64,000 nucleotides of DNA, from positions 10,125 to 74,124 of the forward strand of contig JAZKZE010000121.1 in assembly GCA_045612485.1 (NCBI GenBank). Reading direction: 5' to 3'. How positions within the stretch are numbered: the stretch's first letter is position 1; the number at the start of each line of letters is the position of its first letter. Position numbers and translations under genes: made by a program. The stretch is from RGIG5327 sp045612485 (GTDB lineage Bacteria > Verrucomicrobiota > Lentisphaeria > Victivallales > UBA1829). The notes beneath the pieces are model-generated. The model worked only from the letters and a program-made list of their open reading frames with translations. It made no database searches and was not told the origin of the DNA. Shown one piece after another: positions 16,207 through 26,900 of this stretch.

Positions 16207-18320
16207 TTTGCTTGTTTCTCCACAATTTTATCTTGAATTACATTTGGTACCTTTTCAAAGGAGAAGGGCTCCATTGTATAGGAAGCACGACCCTTGGTCA
16301 GAGAGCGGATGGCTGTAGCATATCCGAAAAGTTCGGAAAGGGGAACCTGTGCGGTAATGCGTACAGTGTTGTCCTGAGTATCCACTTCCATGATAGATCC
16401 GCGGCGGCTGGTCACGTCACCGATGACGTCACCCATGTTTTCTTCGGGAGCAGTCACTTCAACCTTCATGATAGGTTCAAGCAGGCAGAGACCGGCTTTG
16501 CGGGCTGCATCTTTCAATCCCATGGAGGCTGCCACTTTAAACGCCATTTCGGAGGAGTCAACAGGGTGATAGCTTCCGTCCATGATGTCGATGTGGAAGT
16601 CGGTGCAGGGATAACCGGCAAGAATACCAGTCTGGGCAGCTTCACGGATACCCTGTTCGATGGGCTTGATAAATTCTTTGGGAATGTTACCGCCAACGAC
16701 TTTGTTTTCGATGGTGATACCATGACCTCTTTCTTTCACGTAGAGGTTCATGATAACATGACCGTACTGACCGCGTCCACCGGACTGACGGACAAACTTG
16801 GAGTCAGCATTGGAATCTTTCATCACAGTTTCGCGGTAAGCAACTTCAGGCTGACCGGAGTTGCAATCTACTTTGAACTCTCTGCGGAGACGGTCCATGA
16901 TGATGTCAAGGTGCAACTCACCCATACCGGAGATAATGGTCTGACCGGTTTCGGTATCGCTCTTGATGGTAAAGGTGGGGTCTTCATCGGAAAGTGCGCC
17001 AAGTGCATTGTAAAGTTTATCACGATCCTGGGAGGTTTTGGGTTCCACAGCGATAGAGATAACAGGTTCGGGGAAGTGCATGGATTCCAGAGCGATGGGA
17101 GCAGATTCGTCACAGAGAGTATCACCGGTGGTGATGTTCTTGAGACCCACAGCTGCTGCGATATCGCCGCAGAACACTTCTTCACGTTCTTCACGATGGT
17201 TTGCGTGCATCTGGATCAGACGGCCCAGACGTTCACGTTTACGGGTACGGGGATTATACACGGTCACGCCGCGGATAGCTTCACCGGAGTAAACACGGAA
17301 GTACACAAGACGACCGACGAAGGGGTCAGACATAACTTTGAATGCAAGAGCAGCAAAGGGTTTGTCATCGCCAACAGTACGGACTTCTTCTTTTTCAGTA
17401 TCAGGATTGATACCTTTGGTTTCCCAGATATCAACGGGAGAGGGAAGGTAATCAATAACAGCATCAAGAAGAACCTGCACACCTTTGTTCTTGAAAGCTG
17501 TTCCGCAGAATACAGGAACAATGCTTCCGGCGAGTACGGCTTTACGCAGGGCATCTTTGACCATTTCGGTGGGAGGCATTTCATCGCCAAGATAGATTTC
17601 CATGACGGCATCATCTACTTCAGCAACACATTCCACCAGGAAGGAACGGGCTTCTTTCAGAGCATCAACGTAATCTTCGGGAACTTCTTCAATACGGATA
17701 ACTTCCCCGTTGTCGCCGTCGAAGTACACTGCTTTTTCGTTCAATACGTCAACAACACCCTTGAACTGGGCTTCAGCACCCATAGGAATTACCATGGGAA
17801 CAGCGTTGGCTCTGAGTTTTTTGCGCATATCTGCAACAACTTTGTCAAAATTGGCACCGGTACGGTCCATTTTATTCACAAAGGCAATGATAGGCACAGA
17901 ATATTTTTTGGCCTGGCGCCAAACAGTTTCAGTCTGGGGCTGAACACCACCCACAGAGCAGAACACTGCAACAGCTCCGTCGAGCACGCGCAGAGAACGT
18001 TCCACTTCCGCAGTGAAGTCTACGTGGCCGGGAGTGTCGATAAGATTGATACGATGCTGCTTCCAGAAGCATGTGGTAGCAGCAGATGTGATGGTAATAC
18101 CGCGTTCCTGTTCCTGAGCCATCCAGTCCATGGTGGCAGAACCTTCGTGTGTTTCACCGATCTTGTGATTCACACCGGTATAGAAAAGGATACGTTCGGA
18201 AAGAGTGGTCTTGCCGGCGTCGATGTGAGCCATGATCCCGATATTACGGGTTTCAGCAAGATGCGCTTTGCGCTTTTCTGACTCTTTATAGTCAATATTC
18301 AACTGTTTTGTCGGTGTCAT
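16203..18320 (-). CDS. fusA: Translation elongation factor G
   Basis: 705 residues; ribosomal translocase GTPase. Visible: G1 AHIDAGKTT, switch II DTPGHVDF, G4 NKMDRTGAN, and GITITSAATT in switch I. Domain IV has the SGGRGQYGHV loop; domain V ends in the ASYTMEPFSFEKVP region. It lies between rpsG and rpsJ, as in the classical str operon, but tuf is not part of this group; a tuf gene lies elsewhere in the window (31491-32696). Confidence 0.98.
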   Translation of the reverse strand: MTPTKQLNIDYKESEKRKAHLAETRNIGIMAHIDAGKTTLSERILFYTGVNHKIGETHEGSATMDWMAQEQERGITITSAATTCFWKQHRINLIDTPGHVDFTAEVERSLRVLDGAVAVFCSVGGVQPQTETVWRQAKKYSVPIIAFVNKMDRTGANFDKVVADMRKKLRANAVPMVIPMGAEAQFKGVVDVLNEKAVYFDGDNGEVIRIEEVPEDYVDALKEARSFLVECVAEVDDAVMEIYLGDEMPPTEMVKDALRKAVLAGSIVPVFCGTAFKNKGVQVLLDAVIDYLPSPVDIWETKGINPDTEKEEVRTVGDDKPFAALAFKVMSDPFVGRLVYFRVYSGEAIRGVTVYNPRTRKRERLGRLIQMHANHREEREEVFCGDIAAAVGLKNITTGDTLCDESAPIALESMHFPEPVISIAVEPKTSQDRDKLYNALGALSDEDPTFTIKSDTETGQTIISGMGELHLDIIMDRLRREFKVDCNSGQPEVAYRETVMKDSNADSKFVRQSGGRGQYGHVIMNLYVKERGHGITIENKVVGGNIPKEFIKPIEQGIREAAQTGILAGYPCTDFHIDIMDGSYHPVDSSEMAFKVAASMGLKDAARKAGLCLLEPIMKVEVTAPEENMGDVIGDVTSRRGSIMEVDTQDNTVRITAQVPLSELFGYATAIRSLTKGRASYTMEPFSFEKVPNVIQDKIVEKQAK

Positions 18321-18341
18321 AAAGCTGTCCTGTACTCTTTA

Positions 18342-18812
18342 TTACCATCTGTAATGAGCAAAAGCCTTATTGGCCTGTGCCATTTTGTGGGTATCATCTT
18401 TCTTCTTGATAGATGCACCGGTATTATCAAAAGCATCAAGAAGTTCAGATGCGAGGGCTTCCATCATGGATTTTCCCTTTTTTGCCTGGGAATAGGTAGC
18501 GATCCAGCGCATAGCAAGGGCAACCTGACGTTCTGCGGGAACTTCAAGAGGAACCTGATAAGTAGCACCACCAACGCGACGGCTCTTGACTTCCAGCTTG
18601 GGTTTGATGTTTTCCACTGCCTGAAGGAACACTTCCAGAGGCTCCATATCCTTTTTCTTGCTCTTGAGCACATCGAATGCTCCGTAAACGATCGACTGGG
18701 CAACTGTCTTTTTACCGTTGCGCATGATCGTGTTGATGAGTCTGGCGACCAATTCGCTGTTGTACTTCACATCGGGCGTCAGCTCTCTCTTTGTGATTCT
18801 GCGTCTTCTCAT
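18342..18812 (-). CDS. rpsG: 30S ribosomal protein S7
   Basis: 156 residues, normal. RRRRITKRELTPDVKYNSELVARLIN opens the protein in recognisable S7 form (shown here only by its first motif RRRRIT and KYNSELVARLINTIMR). The exit-site beta-hairpin region is VKSRRVGGATYQVP. S7 nucleates assembly of the 30S head and, in E. coli, represses its operon by binding the rpsL-rpsG spacer. The matching spacer here contains two hairpins. Confidence 0.97.
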   Translation of the reverse strand: MRRRRITKRELTPDVKYNSELVARLINTIMRNGKKTVAQSIVYGAFDVLKSKKKDMEPLEVFLQAVENIKPKLEVKSRRVGGATYQVPLEVPAERQVALAMRWIATYSQAKKGKSMMEALASELLDAFDNTGASIKKKDDTHKMAQANKAFAHYRW

Positions 18813-18861
18813 TAGATTTTATACCTCTATTTGTTACAACATTATAACACTGTTTTCAATC

Positions 18862-18905
18862 CCCGGAATTTCACCGGGAAGCACTTATCCGGTCTCCACC
18901 GGATA
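18862..18905 (-). promoter_or_regulatory. Two RNA hairpins in the rpsL-rpsG intercistronic spacer (candidate S7 site)
   Basis: The 116-base spacer contains, in transcription order, TATCCGGT/ACCGGATA (arms 18898-18905 and 18886-18893, loop of four) and CCCGG/CCGGG (about 18862-18878). Neither has a following T tract, so they are not terminators. E. coli S7 autoregulates by binding the equivalent spacer; homology of structure has not been tested. Confidence 0.5.
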
Positions 18906-18928
18906 ATACAGTTATTCAGTTTTACGGT

Positions 18929-19330
18929 TTATTTTTTCTTTTTGCCTGTTTCTTCACCGGCTTTCGGAGTTTTTGCACCGTATTTGGAACGACCCTGACG
19001 GCGGCCGTCCACTCCGAGACTGTCAAGTGCACCGCGTACTACGTGGTAACGTACACCGGGAAGGTCACGGACCCTGCCGCCCTTCACGAGAACAACACTG
19101 TGTTCCTGAAGATTGTGGCCTTCGCCACCGATGTAGGCAGTCACTTCAATTCCATTTGTAAGACGCACGCGGGCGATCTTACGCATAGCGGAGTTCGGTT
19201 TTTTGGGAGTTCTGGTTGTCACCTGCAGGCAGACGCCACGGCGCTGCGGGCATTTGGACAGAGCCTTAGATTTGCTCTTGACCGCTTTAGAAGAGCGGCC
19301 CGATCTGACCAACTGATTGATTGTCGGCAT
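18929..19330 (-). CDS. rpsL: 30S ribosomal protein S12
   Basis: 133 residues with a Lys-rich C-terminal tail. Decoding-centre motifs TRTPKKPNSAMRK (Lys43) and GGRVRDLPGVRYH are clear. The second usually reads VKDLPG; here codon 19067-19069 is CGT, giving Arg88. Lys-to-Arg at this position is a known streptomycin-resistance change in other bacteria (Lys88 counting Met, Lys87 in the E. coli literature). The gene heads the str operon behind a consensus-like promoter. Confidence 0.98.
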   Translation of the reverse strand: MPTINQLVRSGRSSKAVKSKSKALSKCPQRRGVCLQVTTRTPKKPNSAMRKIARVRLTNGIEVTAYIGGEGHNLQEHSVVLVKGGRVRDLPGVRYHVVRGALDSLGVDGRRQGRSKYGAKTPKAGEETGKKKK

Positions 19331-19383
19331 GTTTTTTCACCTGTTGTGTTGTTGCGGTTCTTATTTTGTTAAAATGACTATTT

Positions 19384-19412
19384 AATTTATCACCGTTATA
19401 ACAAAAAGTCAA
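19384..19412 (-). promoter_or_regulatory. Promoter of the str operon (rpsL)
   Basis: On the - strand TTGACT, a 17-base spacer and TAAATT, ending 53 bases before the rpsL ATG and just after the rpoC terminator. Position and -35 quality make this one of the better promoters in the window. Confidence 0.7.
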
Positions 19413-19445
19413 CCGCGGTTTCCATATTTTTTTTGGATTATTGTA

Positions 19446-19500
19446 AAAATTTGCTCTTCCCGAACTCAAAATACCCTTTTGCGTCCGGGAAGATTTTTTT
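19446..19500. terminator. Terminator after rpoC, bidirectional in form
   Basis: Arms 19456-19465 and 19483-19492 form a 10-bp stem, extended after one mismatch by CAAAA/TTTTG (19467-19471 / 19477-19481). A T tract lies on the + side (19494-19500) and an A-rich stretch giving T on the - strand lies at 19445-19449. It separates the rpoBC unit from the str operon. Confidence 0.75.
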
Positions 19501-19541
19501 CATTTTTTCTTTTTTTCCGTTTTTTTTCCGAGAAATTTTAC

Positions 19542-22500
19542 TTATTCCTCATCATAATTCCGGGTAGGATCGAATTCGCTGTCGTCCAATTCGTCTTCAA
19601 ACTCATCGGCAGACTCTTCAAACTCGTCCGCAAAGACATCCTCCTCGGGAGTGATCTCAGCAAGGAATTCATCATCTTCAAAATCCTTGTCATCACCGAA
19701 AATCTTCTCAATATCCTCTTCCAGAGCCCCGGTATATGCAGCCATGGTACGGGGTTTGGCAGCAGGAGCAAGAGTGACTTCCGGCTCAATTTCTTCACCC
19801 AGTCTCTTGAGCCCCAGGCTCTGGAATCTGGAGGAACCGGTACCGGCAGGGATCAGGTGACCTGTGATCACGTTTTCCTTGAAGCCGCGCAGCACGTCCA
19901 CTTTCCCCAGAGTTGCCGCATCTGTAAGAATACGGGTGGTATCCTGGAAGGAGGCGGAGGAGATAAAGCTTTCTGTTTCCAGAGATGCTTTTGCAATACC
20001 CATCAGGATGGGCTCCCCTACAGCAAGAACACCATTTCCGCTCTTGCGGATCTCTTCATTGGCGTGCTTGAACTCATAACGGTCAACCTGTTCGCCTTTG
20101 AGGAAGGGAGTTGTACCGGGATCAATGATACGCACTTTCTGCATCATCTGACGGATAATGATTTCAATGTGTTTGTCATTGATCTCCACACCCTGGGCTC
20201 TGTACACCTTCTGGATCTCGGTAACGATATACCGCTGCAGTTCGTGAGGTCCGCAGATCTCCAGAAGTTTCTGGGGAATGATGGATCCAACTGTAAGTTT
20301 CTGACCTTTGCGGACATAATCGCCTTTACTCACGATCAGGTGCTTGGAGGTGGGAATGATGTGTTCTTCAGGACTGTCGGGCTTATCCGGATCACGGATG
20401 ATAATGGTCTGACGTCCTTTCATATTCTTCCCTCTTTCCACGATACCGTCGATACGGGCGATTTCAGCAACTTCCTTGGGAATACGGGCTTCAAACAGCT
20501 CGGCAACACGGGGAAGACCCCCGGTAATATCTCTGTTTTTCTGCTGCTGACGGGGCACTCGGGCAAGAGTCATACCGGCACGGACTTTCTGACCCTTACG
20601 CACCATAAGCAATGCACCTGTGGGCAGCGGATAGCTGTTGAGAAGATTTCCATTGGCATCATTGATGACCACCTGGGGAGCAAGGTCGTCACGGTGTTCC
20701 ATAACTTCCAGTGCTTCATTGCCGCCGCGGCTCTTCTTGTTCAGAGTCATTCCTTCGATCAAGTCACCGTAGTCAACAATACCTTCTTTTTCTTCGCAGA
20801 TGATGGGCATGTGGTAACCGTCCCATGTAGCCAGCTTTTCACCGACTTTGACCTTGTCGCCGTCTTTCTTTTTCAGAATAGCACCGACTTCAGCGGGGAA
20901 CCTTTCCAGTTCGGCATCTTTCACAGCGTCAGCCCAGAAGTCATAATCCGTTGCAAAAATTGCCCCCATGACTTCGGCTTCCTGACGGGCGCGTTCCTTG
21001 GCGTTGGTTTCATATTCCCGGGCTTTTTCTTCATCATAGATGATGATATAGCCGTTTTTGTTCACTACAAGATCGTCACCGTTTTCATCTTTTACAGAAA
21101 CGATATGTTCAAAACGCAATGTTCCTGCCTTGTGAGCGGAAACAGCAGGCATTTTTCCGCCGCTACCGGAGGAGATACCCCCGATATGGAATGTACGCAT
21201 GGTAAGCTGGGTACCGGGTTCACCGATGGACTGGGCGGCAATAATACCCAGAGCATCACCGATTTCAGCATTTCTGTCAGTTGCAAGGTTTTTACCATAG
21301 CATTTGACGCATACACCATGTTCCACATCGCAAGTAAGAACAGAACGGATCATCACCTTGGAGATACCGCGTTTTTCAATCAGATCCGCAATGGCGGGAG
21401 TAAACTCTTCACCGGCACGGATAATACAGGAACCGTCAGATTTTGCGGGGTCCCGGATATCCTGGGCACTGTATCTGCCGATAAGACGCGCCTTCAGAGG
21501 CAGCATGACTTCATCCCCTTCCACGATCGCTTCCACGAAGATACCCTGGAGAGTTCCGCAATCTTCTGTACGGCAGATAATATCCTGTGCTACGTCCACA
21601 AGTTTACGGGTCATGTAACCGGAGTCAGCAGTTTTGAGAGCTGTATCCGCCAGACCTTTACGGGCACCGTGGGTACTGATAAAGTACTCAGCCACTGTCA
21701 ACCCTTCACGGAAGGAGGAAAGAATAGGACGCTCAATGATCTCTCCGGAAGGTTTGGTCATAAGACCGCGCATACCAGCAAGCTGTTTGATCTGGTCTTT
21801 ACTTCCCCGGGCTCCGGAGTCAAGCATGGCGTACACAGGGTTGAGTTCAATACGGGAGGCAGCTTCCACTTCTTTGGTAAGAGCTTCTGCTACAGTATTG
21901 GCTGTCACTGTCCATGCGTCGATGATCTGGTTGTGACGTTCTCTTTCAGACAGAGCACCGGATTTTTCACTTTCAATGATCCCGGCAATCTTTTCTCTTG
22001 TACTGCGGATAAGTTCTGTCTTTTCCTTGGGAATAAGCATGTCTGCCACAGAAATGGAGAAGCCGGCAACAGTAGCATACTTGTATCCCAGATTTTTCAG
22101 ACGGTCAAGCTGATCGATGGTTCCGTCATGACCGATATGTGCATAAGCGTCGGCAATGAGTTTTCCAAGATCTTTCTTCTTGACGATGGCGTTGTGGAAT
22201 CCAAGTTCTTTCGGCCAGATGCTGTTGAAAATACATCTGCCGGGAGTTGTCACGATATATTTATCTGTCTCATTGCCTCTGGGAGTTTTTACTCCGAAAT
22301 CAGGGTTGGGCAGACGGATGGCATCATGGATCTTGATATAACCGCTGTCCATAGCAAACAATACTTCATTCACATCCCGGAATGTCCGCATACGTTCTTT
22401 GTTGCGGGGGTCGCAGGTAAGATAATATACCCCCAGCGTAATATCCTGTGTGGGTGTGGTAATAGGCTTACCGTTGGCAGGGGAGAAGATATTGTTCACA

Positions 22501-23972
22501 GAAAGCATGAGCAATTTACATTCCAGCTGTGCCGCAGGGGACAGGGGAACGTGAACAGCCATCTGGTCACCGTCGAAGTCAGCATTGTAAGCTGTACACA
22601 CAAGAGGATGCAGACGGATGGCGGATCCTTCAATAAGAATAGGATCAAATGCCTGGATACTCAAACGGTGCAATGTAGGAGCACGGTTCAGCATCACAGG
22701 ATGTCCTTTTGTCACTTCCTCCAGAATATCCCACACCACAGTTTCACCGCGTTCGATCATCTTTTTGGCACCGCGGACAGTATGAGCCACACCGCGTTCC
22801 TTCAGATAACGGATGATAAAGGGTTCAAAAAGGACAAGAGCCATCTTCTTGGGAAGACCGCACTGGCGCAGCTGCAGTTCAGGACCTACAACGATCACAG
22901 AACGTCCGGAATAGTCCACACGTTTACCCAGCAGGTTCTGACGGAAACGTCCCTGCTTACCTCTCAGCATATCGGAAAGGGATTTGAGAGCGCGGTTTCC
23001 GGCACCGGTCACTGCACGACCGTGACGGCCGTTATCCATGAGAGCGTCCACTGCTTCCTGAAGCATACGTTTTTCATTACGGATGATCACATCAGGAGTA
23101 CGGAGCATAAGAAGACTCTTCAGACGGTTATTTCTGTTGATAACTCTTCTGTAGAGATCATTCAGGTCGGATGTTGCAAATCTGCCGCCTTCCAGAGGAA
23201 CCAGAGGACGCAGATCGGGAGGGATCACAGGCAGAACTTCCATGATCATCCATTCAGGACGGGAGTTACTGTTGATGAATCCTTCCAAAACACGCAGACG
23301 CTTGGAATATTTCTTACGGATCGCTTTATTGTTGGTCTTTTTGAGTTTCTCATCCAGTTCGTCTTTTTCCTTCTGCAGATCCATATCCTGCAAAAGAGTA
23401 CGGATAGCGGGCGCACCCATATCCACCTGGAAAGAGTCACCATAGTCATCTCTTGCTTCGCGGTATTTTGCTTCTGTAAGAGACATACCCTTTGTCAAAG
23501 GAGTATCACCGGGATCGGTAACCACCCAGTCTTCATAGTAGATGATACGTTCCAATGCACGCACTGTAACATCAAGCATAAGTCCGATACGGCTGGGCAG
23601 ACATTTGAAGAACCAGATATGGGAAACGGGTACAGCCAGCTCAATATGGCCCATGCGTTCACGACGCACTTTGGACTGGGTCACTTCCACGCCGCAACGG
23701 TCGCAGATGATCCCTTTGTTCTTACTCTTTTTATACTTTCCGCAGGAACATTCCCAATCCTTTGTGGGACCGAAGATCTTTTCACAGAAAAGACCGCCGC
23801 GTTCGGGCTTGAAAGTTCTGTAATTGATCGTTTCGGGATTCTTGACTTCGCCGTGACTCCAGGAACGGATCACTTCAGGAGAGGCCACCTTGATGGAGAC
23901 CACCTCAAAAGCATTCACCGATGCCTGCTGTACGGCAGCATCATTGTTGAGATTGTTTTCTATCATTGTCAT
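19542..23972 (-). CDS. rpoC: DNA-directed RNA polymerase subunit beta'
   Basis: 1476 residues. The catalytic NADFDGDQMAVHVPLS is present. So are both zinc sites: CSCGKYKKSKNKGIICDRCG near the N-terminus, and EDCGT plus CDVEHGVCVKCYG in the C-terminal half. The last roughly 58 residues (19545-19718) form a very acidic Asp/Glu tail that the core family does not need. It starts 8 bases after the rpoB stop, the usual rpoBC pair. The bridge-helix region is intact. A long open frame on the opposite strand is a codon-bias shadow. Confidence 0.98.
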   Translation of the reverse strand: MTMIENNLNNDAAVQQASVNAFEVVSIKVASPEVIRSWSHGEVKNPETINYRTFKPERGGLFCEKIFGPTKDWECSCGKYKKSKNKGIICDRCGVEVTQSKVRRERMGHIELAVPVSHIWFFKCLPSRIGLMLDVTVRALERIIYYEDWVVTDPGDTPLTKGMSLTEAKYREARDDYGDSFQVDMGAPAIRTLLQDMDLQKEKDELDEKLKKTNNKAIRKKYSKRLRVLEGFINSNSRPEWMIMEVLPVIPPDLRPLVPLEGGRFATSDLNDLYRRVINRNNRLKSLLMLRTPDVIIRNEKRMLQEAVDALMDNGRHGRAVTGAGNRALKSLSDMLRGKQGRFRQNLLGKRVDYSGRSVIVVGPELQLRQCGLPKKMALVLFEPFIIRYLKERGVAHTVRGAKKMIERGETVVWDILEEVTKGHPVMLNRAPTLHRLSIQAFDPILIEGSAIRLHPLVCTAYNADFDGDQMAVHVPLSPAAQLECKLLMLSVNNIFSPANGKPITTPTQDITLGVYYLTCDPRNKERMRTFRDVNEVLFAMDSGYIKIHDAIRLPNPDFGVKTPRGNETDKYIVTTPGRCIFNSIWPKELGFHNAIVKKKDLGKLIADAYAHIGHDGTIDQLDRLKNLGYKYATVAGFSISVADMLIPKEKTELIRSTREKIAGIIESEKSGALSERERHNQIIDAWTVTANTVAEALTKEVEAASRIELNPVYAMLDSGARGSKDQIKQLAGMRGLMTKPSGEIIERPILSSFREGLTVAEYFISTHGARKGLADTALKTADSGYMTRKLVDVAQDIICRTEDCGTLQGIFVEAIVEGDEVMLPLKARLIGRYSAQDIRDPAKSDGSCIIRAGEEFTPAIADLIEKRGISKVMIRSVLTCDVEHGVCVKCYGKNLATDRNAEIGDALGIIAAQSIGEPGTQLTMRTFHIGGISSGSGGKMPAVSAHKAGTLRFEHIVSVKDENGDDLVVNKNGYIIIYDEEKAREYETNAKERARQEAEVMGAIFATDYDFWADAVKDAELERFPAEVGAILKKKDGDKVKVGEKLATWDGYHMPIICEEKEGIVDYGDLIEGMTLNKKSRGGNEALEVMEHRDDLAPQVVINDANGNLLNSYPLPTGALLMVRKGQKVRAGMTLARVPRQQQKNRDITGGLPRVAELFEARIPKEVAEIARIDGIVERGKNMKGRQTIIIRDPDKPDSPEEHIIPTSKHLIVSKGDYVRKGQKLTVGSIIPQKLLEICGPHELQRYIVTEIQKVYRAQGVEINDKHIEIIIRQMMQKVRIIDPGTTPFLKGEQVDRYEFKHANEEIRKSGNGVLAVGEPILMGIAKASLETESFISSASFQDTTRILTDAATLGKVDVLRGFKENVITGHLIPAGTGSSRFQSLGLKRLGEEIEPEVTLAPAAKPRTMAAYTGALEEDIEKIFGDDKDFEDDEFLAEITPEEDVFADEFEESADEFEDELDDSEFDPTRNYDEE

Positions 23973-23980
23973 TCCTCCCC

Positions 23981-26900
23981 TTATTTATTCTCGGTATCGG
24001 CACGTTTCACTGTACGCACATCAAGACACAAACTCTGCATTTCCTTCATCAAAACGTTGAAGGACTCAGGTCTGCCTGCTTCGAGTACATTTTCTCCGCG
24101 TACAATAGATTCGTAGATCTTGGATCTTCCGGTAACGTCGTCACTCTTGACAGTAAGCATTTCCTGCAGGGTATGTGCTGCACCGTAAGCCTCAAGTGCC
24201 CACACCTCCATTTCCCCGAAACGCTGACCCCCGTGCTGGGCTTTACCGCCCAGAGGCTGCTGGGTAACCAGAGAGTAGGGACCAACGGCACGGGCATGGA
24301 TCTTGTTGGCAACAAGGTGGTCAAGTTTCAGCATGTAGATCTGACCGACCATGACGCGCTGATCAAACTTGTTACCGGTACGGCCGTCGTAAACATCAGT
24401 CTTACCGTCATATTTATCCCCTTCAGGAGTTTCACGGAAGCCCCATTTATAATTGTGTCCGGTACGTTCCGCTTCTTTCGCATTGGCTTTTTCCATCATT
24501 TCAACAATAGTGGATTCCTGCACCCCGTCAAAGACAGGGGTGGCAACTTTCATGCCAAGCATCTTAGCCGCCCATCCCAGGTGTGTTTCCAGAACCTGTC
24601 CGATGTTCATACGGCTGGGCACGCCCAGGGGATTCAGCACGATATCCACAGGTGTTCCATCTTTCAGGAAGGGCATATCTTCCACAGGAACAATACGGGA
24701 AACAATACCCTTGTTACCGTGGCGGCCTGCCATTTTATCACCAACCTGGATCTTGCGTTTGGAGGCAACATAAACTTTCACCTTCTTGATGGTACCGGAT
24801 TCTTCCGCACCACCATTCATCAAGGCTTCGATATTGGCATCACGGTCCTTTTCGATCTTATCGAATTTGGGTTTGAAATCCTTTACGATGTTCATGATCG
24901 CTTCCTTGGTGGGGCAATCATCCATCTTGAAGGTATCATACTGCTGGGCAAGTTTATTGATGGAAGGACGTGTCACTTTTCTGTTGGAAGAGATAAGGAT
25001 GGCATTTTCCTTTGCAGATGCACCGTCATAAATGGGACAGGGCAGCTTTTTCTGGAAAAGTTCATCCGCAAGTTTCTCTGTAAGTTCAGCAAGAAGCTGG
25101 GCACGTTTTTCCTTGTATTCGTCTTTGATATGTCTGGTCTGCTGTTTTTTCTGCTGATTGGTCATAGCGGGATGTTCAGAATTCTTGGCGTATTCAATAC
25201 GCACATCCATAACAATACCGCCTTTACCACTCTGGACATACAGACTGGAATCTTTCACATCCGCAGCCTTTTCTCCGAAGATGGCACGCAGCAGGCGTTC
25301 TTCAGGAGCAAGCTCTGTTTCGGATTTGGGAGTGATCTTACCAACAAGAATATCGCCGGGCTTTACTTCAGCACCCAGACGGACAACACCATCAGGACCG
25401 AGATTTTTCAGCAGATCTTCACTTACATTGGGAATATCTTTTGTGATTTCTTCGGGTCCGAGTTTGGTATCACGGCTGGTGATCTCAAATTCATCAATGT
25501 GAACACTTGTATAAACATCTTCCTTCACAAGTCTTTCACTGAGGATGATCGCGTCTTCGAAGTTATATCCGCACCAGGGCATGAAGGCAACCATCACGTT
25601 CTTACCCAGAGCAAGTTCTCCCTGATCTGTGGCTGCACCGTCAGCAATGGGATCGCCCTTCTTCACAACCTGTCCTTTTCTCACGATGGGACGCTGATTG
25701 ATACAGGTACCCGCATTGGTACGGAGGAATTTCACAAGTTTGTAAGTCTGGGGATGTTCATCCGCTGTTTCAGCAAGTTCCTTACCATCATTGGTAATGA
25801 TAATACGGCTGCCGTCAACTTCAGCAACGATACCGTCGTCAGCTGCAACGATAACGGCACGGGAGTCTACAGCCACCTTCTTTTCCATACCGGTTCCCAC
25901 ATAGGGGGATTCCGTAATGAGAAGAGGTACGCCCTGACGCTGCATGTTGGATCCCATCAGAGCACGGTTGGCGTCGTCGTGTTCAAGGAAGGGGATCAGT
26001 GCAGCGGCAGCACTGACAAGCTGTTTGGGAGAAACGTCCATAAACTGGACAGATTCACGGGGATACTCGGCAGCTTCACCGTAATAACGTGCCATCACAG
26101 TGGGATTGACAAATTTCTTGTCTTCTGTAAGGGGAGCGTTAGCCTGGGCAATAACATACTTTTCTTCCTTGTCAGCAGGCATATAAATGATCTCATCAGT
26201 AACAACGCCATCCACAACTTTGCGGTAGGGGGATTCCAGGAATCCGTACTGATTGATCTTTGCATAAAGACTCATGGAGGAAATAAGTCCGATGTTGGGT
26301 CCTTCAGGAGTTTCAATAGGACAGATTCTTCCATAGTGGCTGGAGTGCACGTCGCGGACTTCAAATCCGGCACGTTCACGGCTCAATCCTCCGGGTCCGA
26401 GAGCAGAAAGACGGCGCTTGTTCGTCAGTTCGGAAAGGGGATTGGTCTGATCCATGAACTGGGAAAGCTGATTGCGTGCAAAGAAATCACGCACAACACC
26501 GATAAACGCCTTGGGATTGATGATCTTTTCAGGATTGAGGTTCATTGCTTCATCAGGATTGCTGAGGGAAAGTTTTTCACGGATGAGACGTTCAGTCCGG
26601 AAAAGCCCCACTCTGCAATGATTCTGCAAAAGTTCACCTACAGTACGCACACGGCGGGCACCAAGATGGTCAATATCATCTGTATGACCGTTGCCGTTAC
26701 GCAGTTCCATAAGCATTTTGGTAGCCTTCATAAGGTCAGATGCTTCCAGGATACGTGCTGTGGGCGGATTTTTAAGTTTATCGAAACCAAGTCTTTCATT
26801 GATTTTGAAGCGGCCGACAGTACCCAGGTCATAACGTTTGTTGTCAAAGAAATGACGCATCAGGAGCAGCTTGGCGTTGGCAGTACTGGGCGGATCGCTG

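Noticed and set aside
16200..18281. A 693-codon open frame on the + strand opposite fusA
   Set aside because: Shadow of fusA, His/Phe-rich composition typical of antisense translation.
19479..24116. A 1545-codon open frame on the + strand opposite rpoC
   Set aside because: It mirrors rpoC exactly, shows no recognisable protein features, and arises because the highly expressed gene avoids codons whose complement is a stop.
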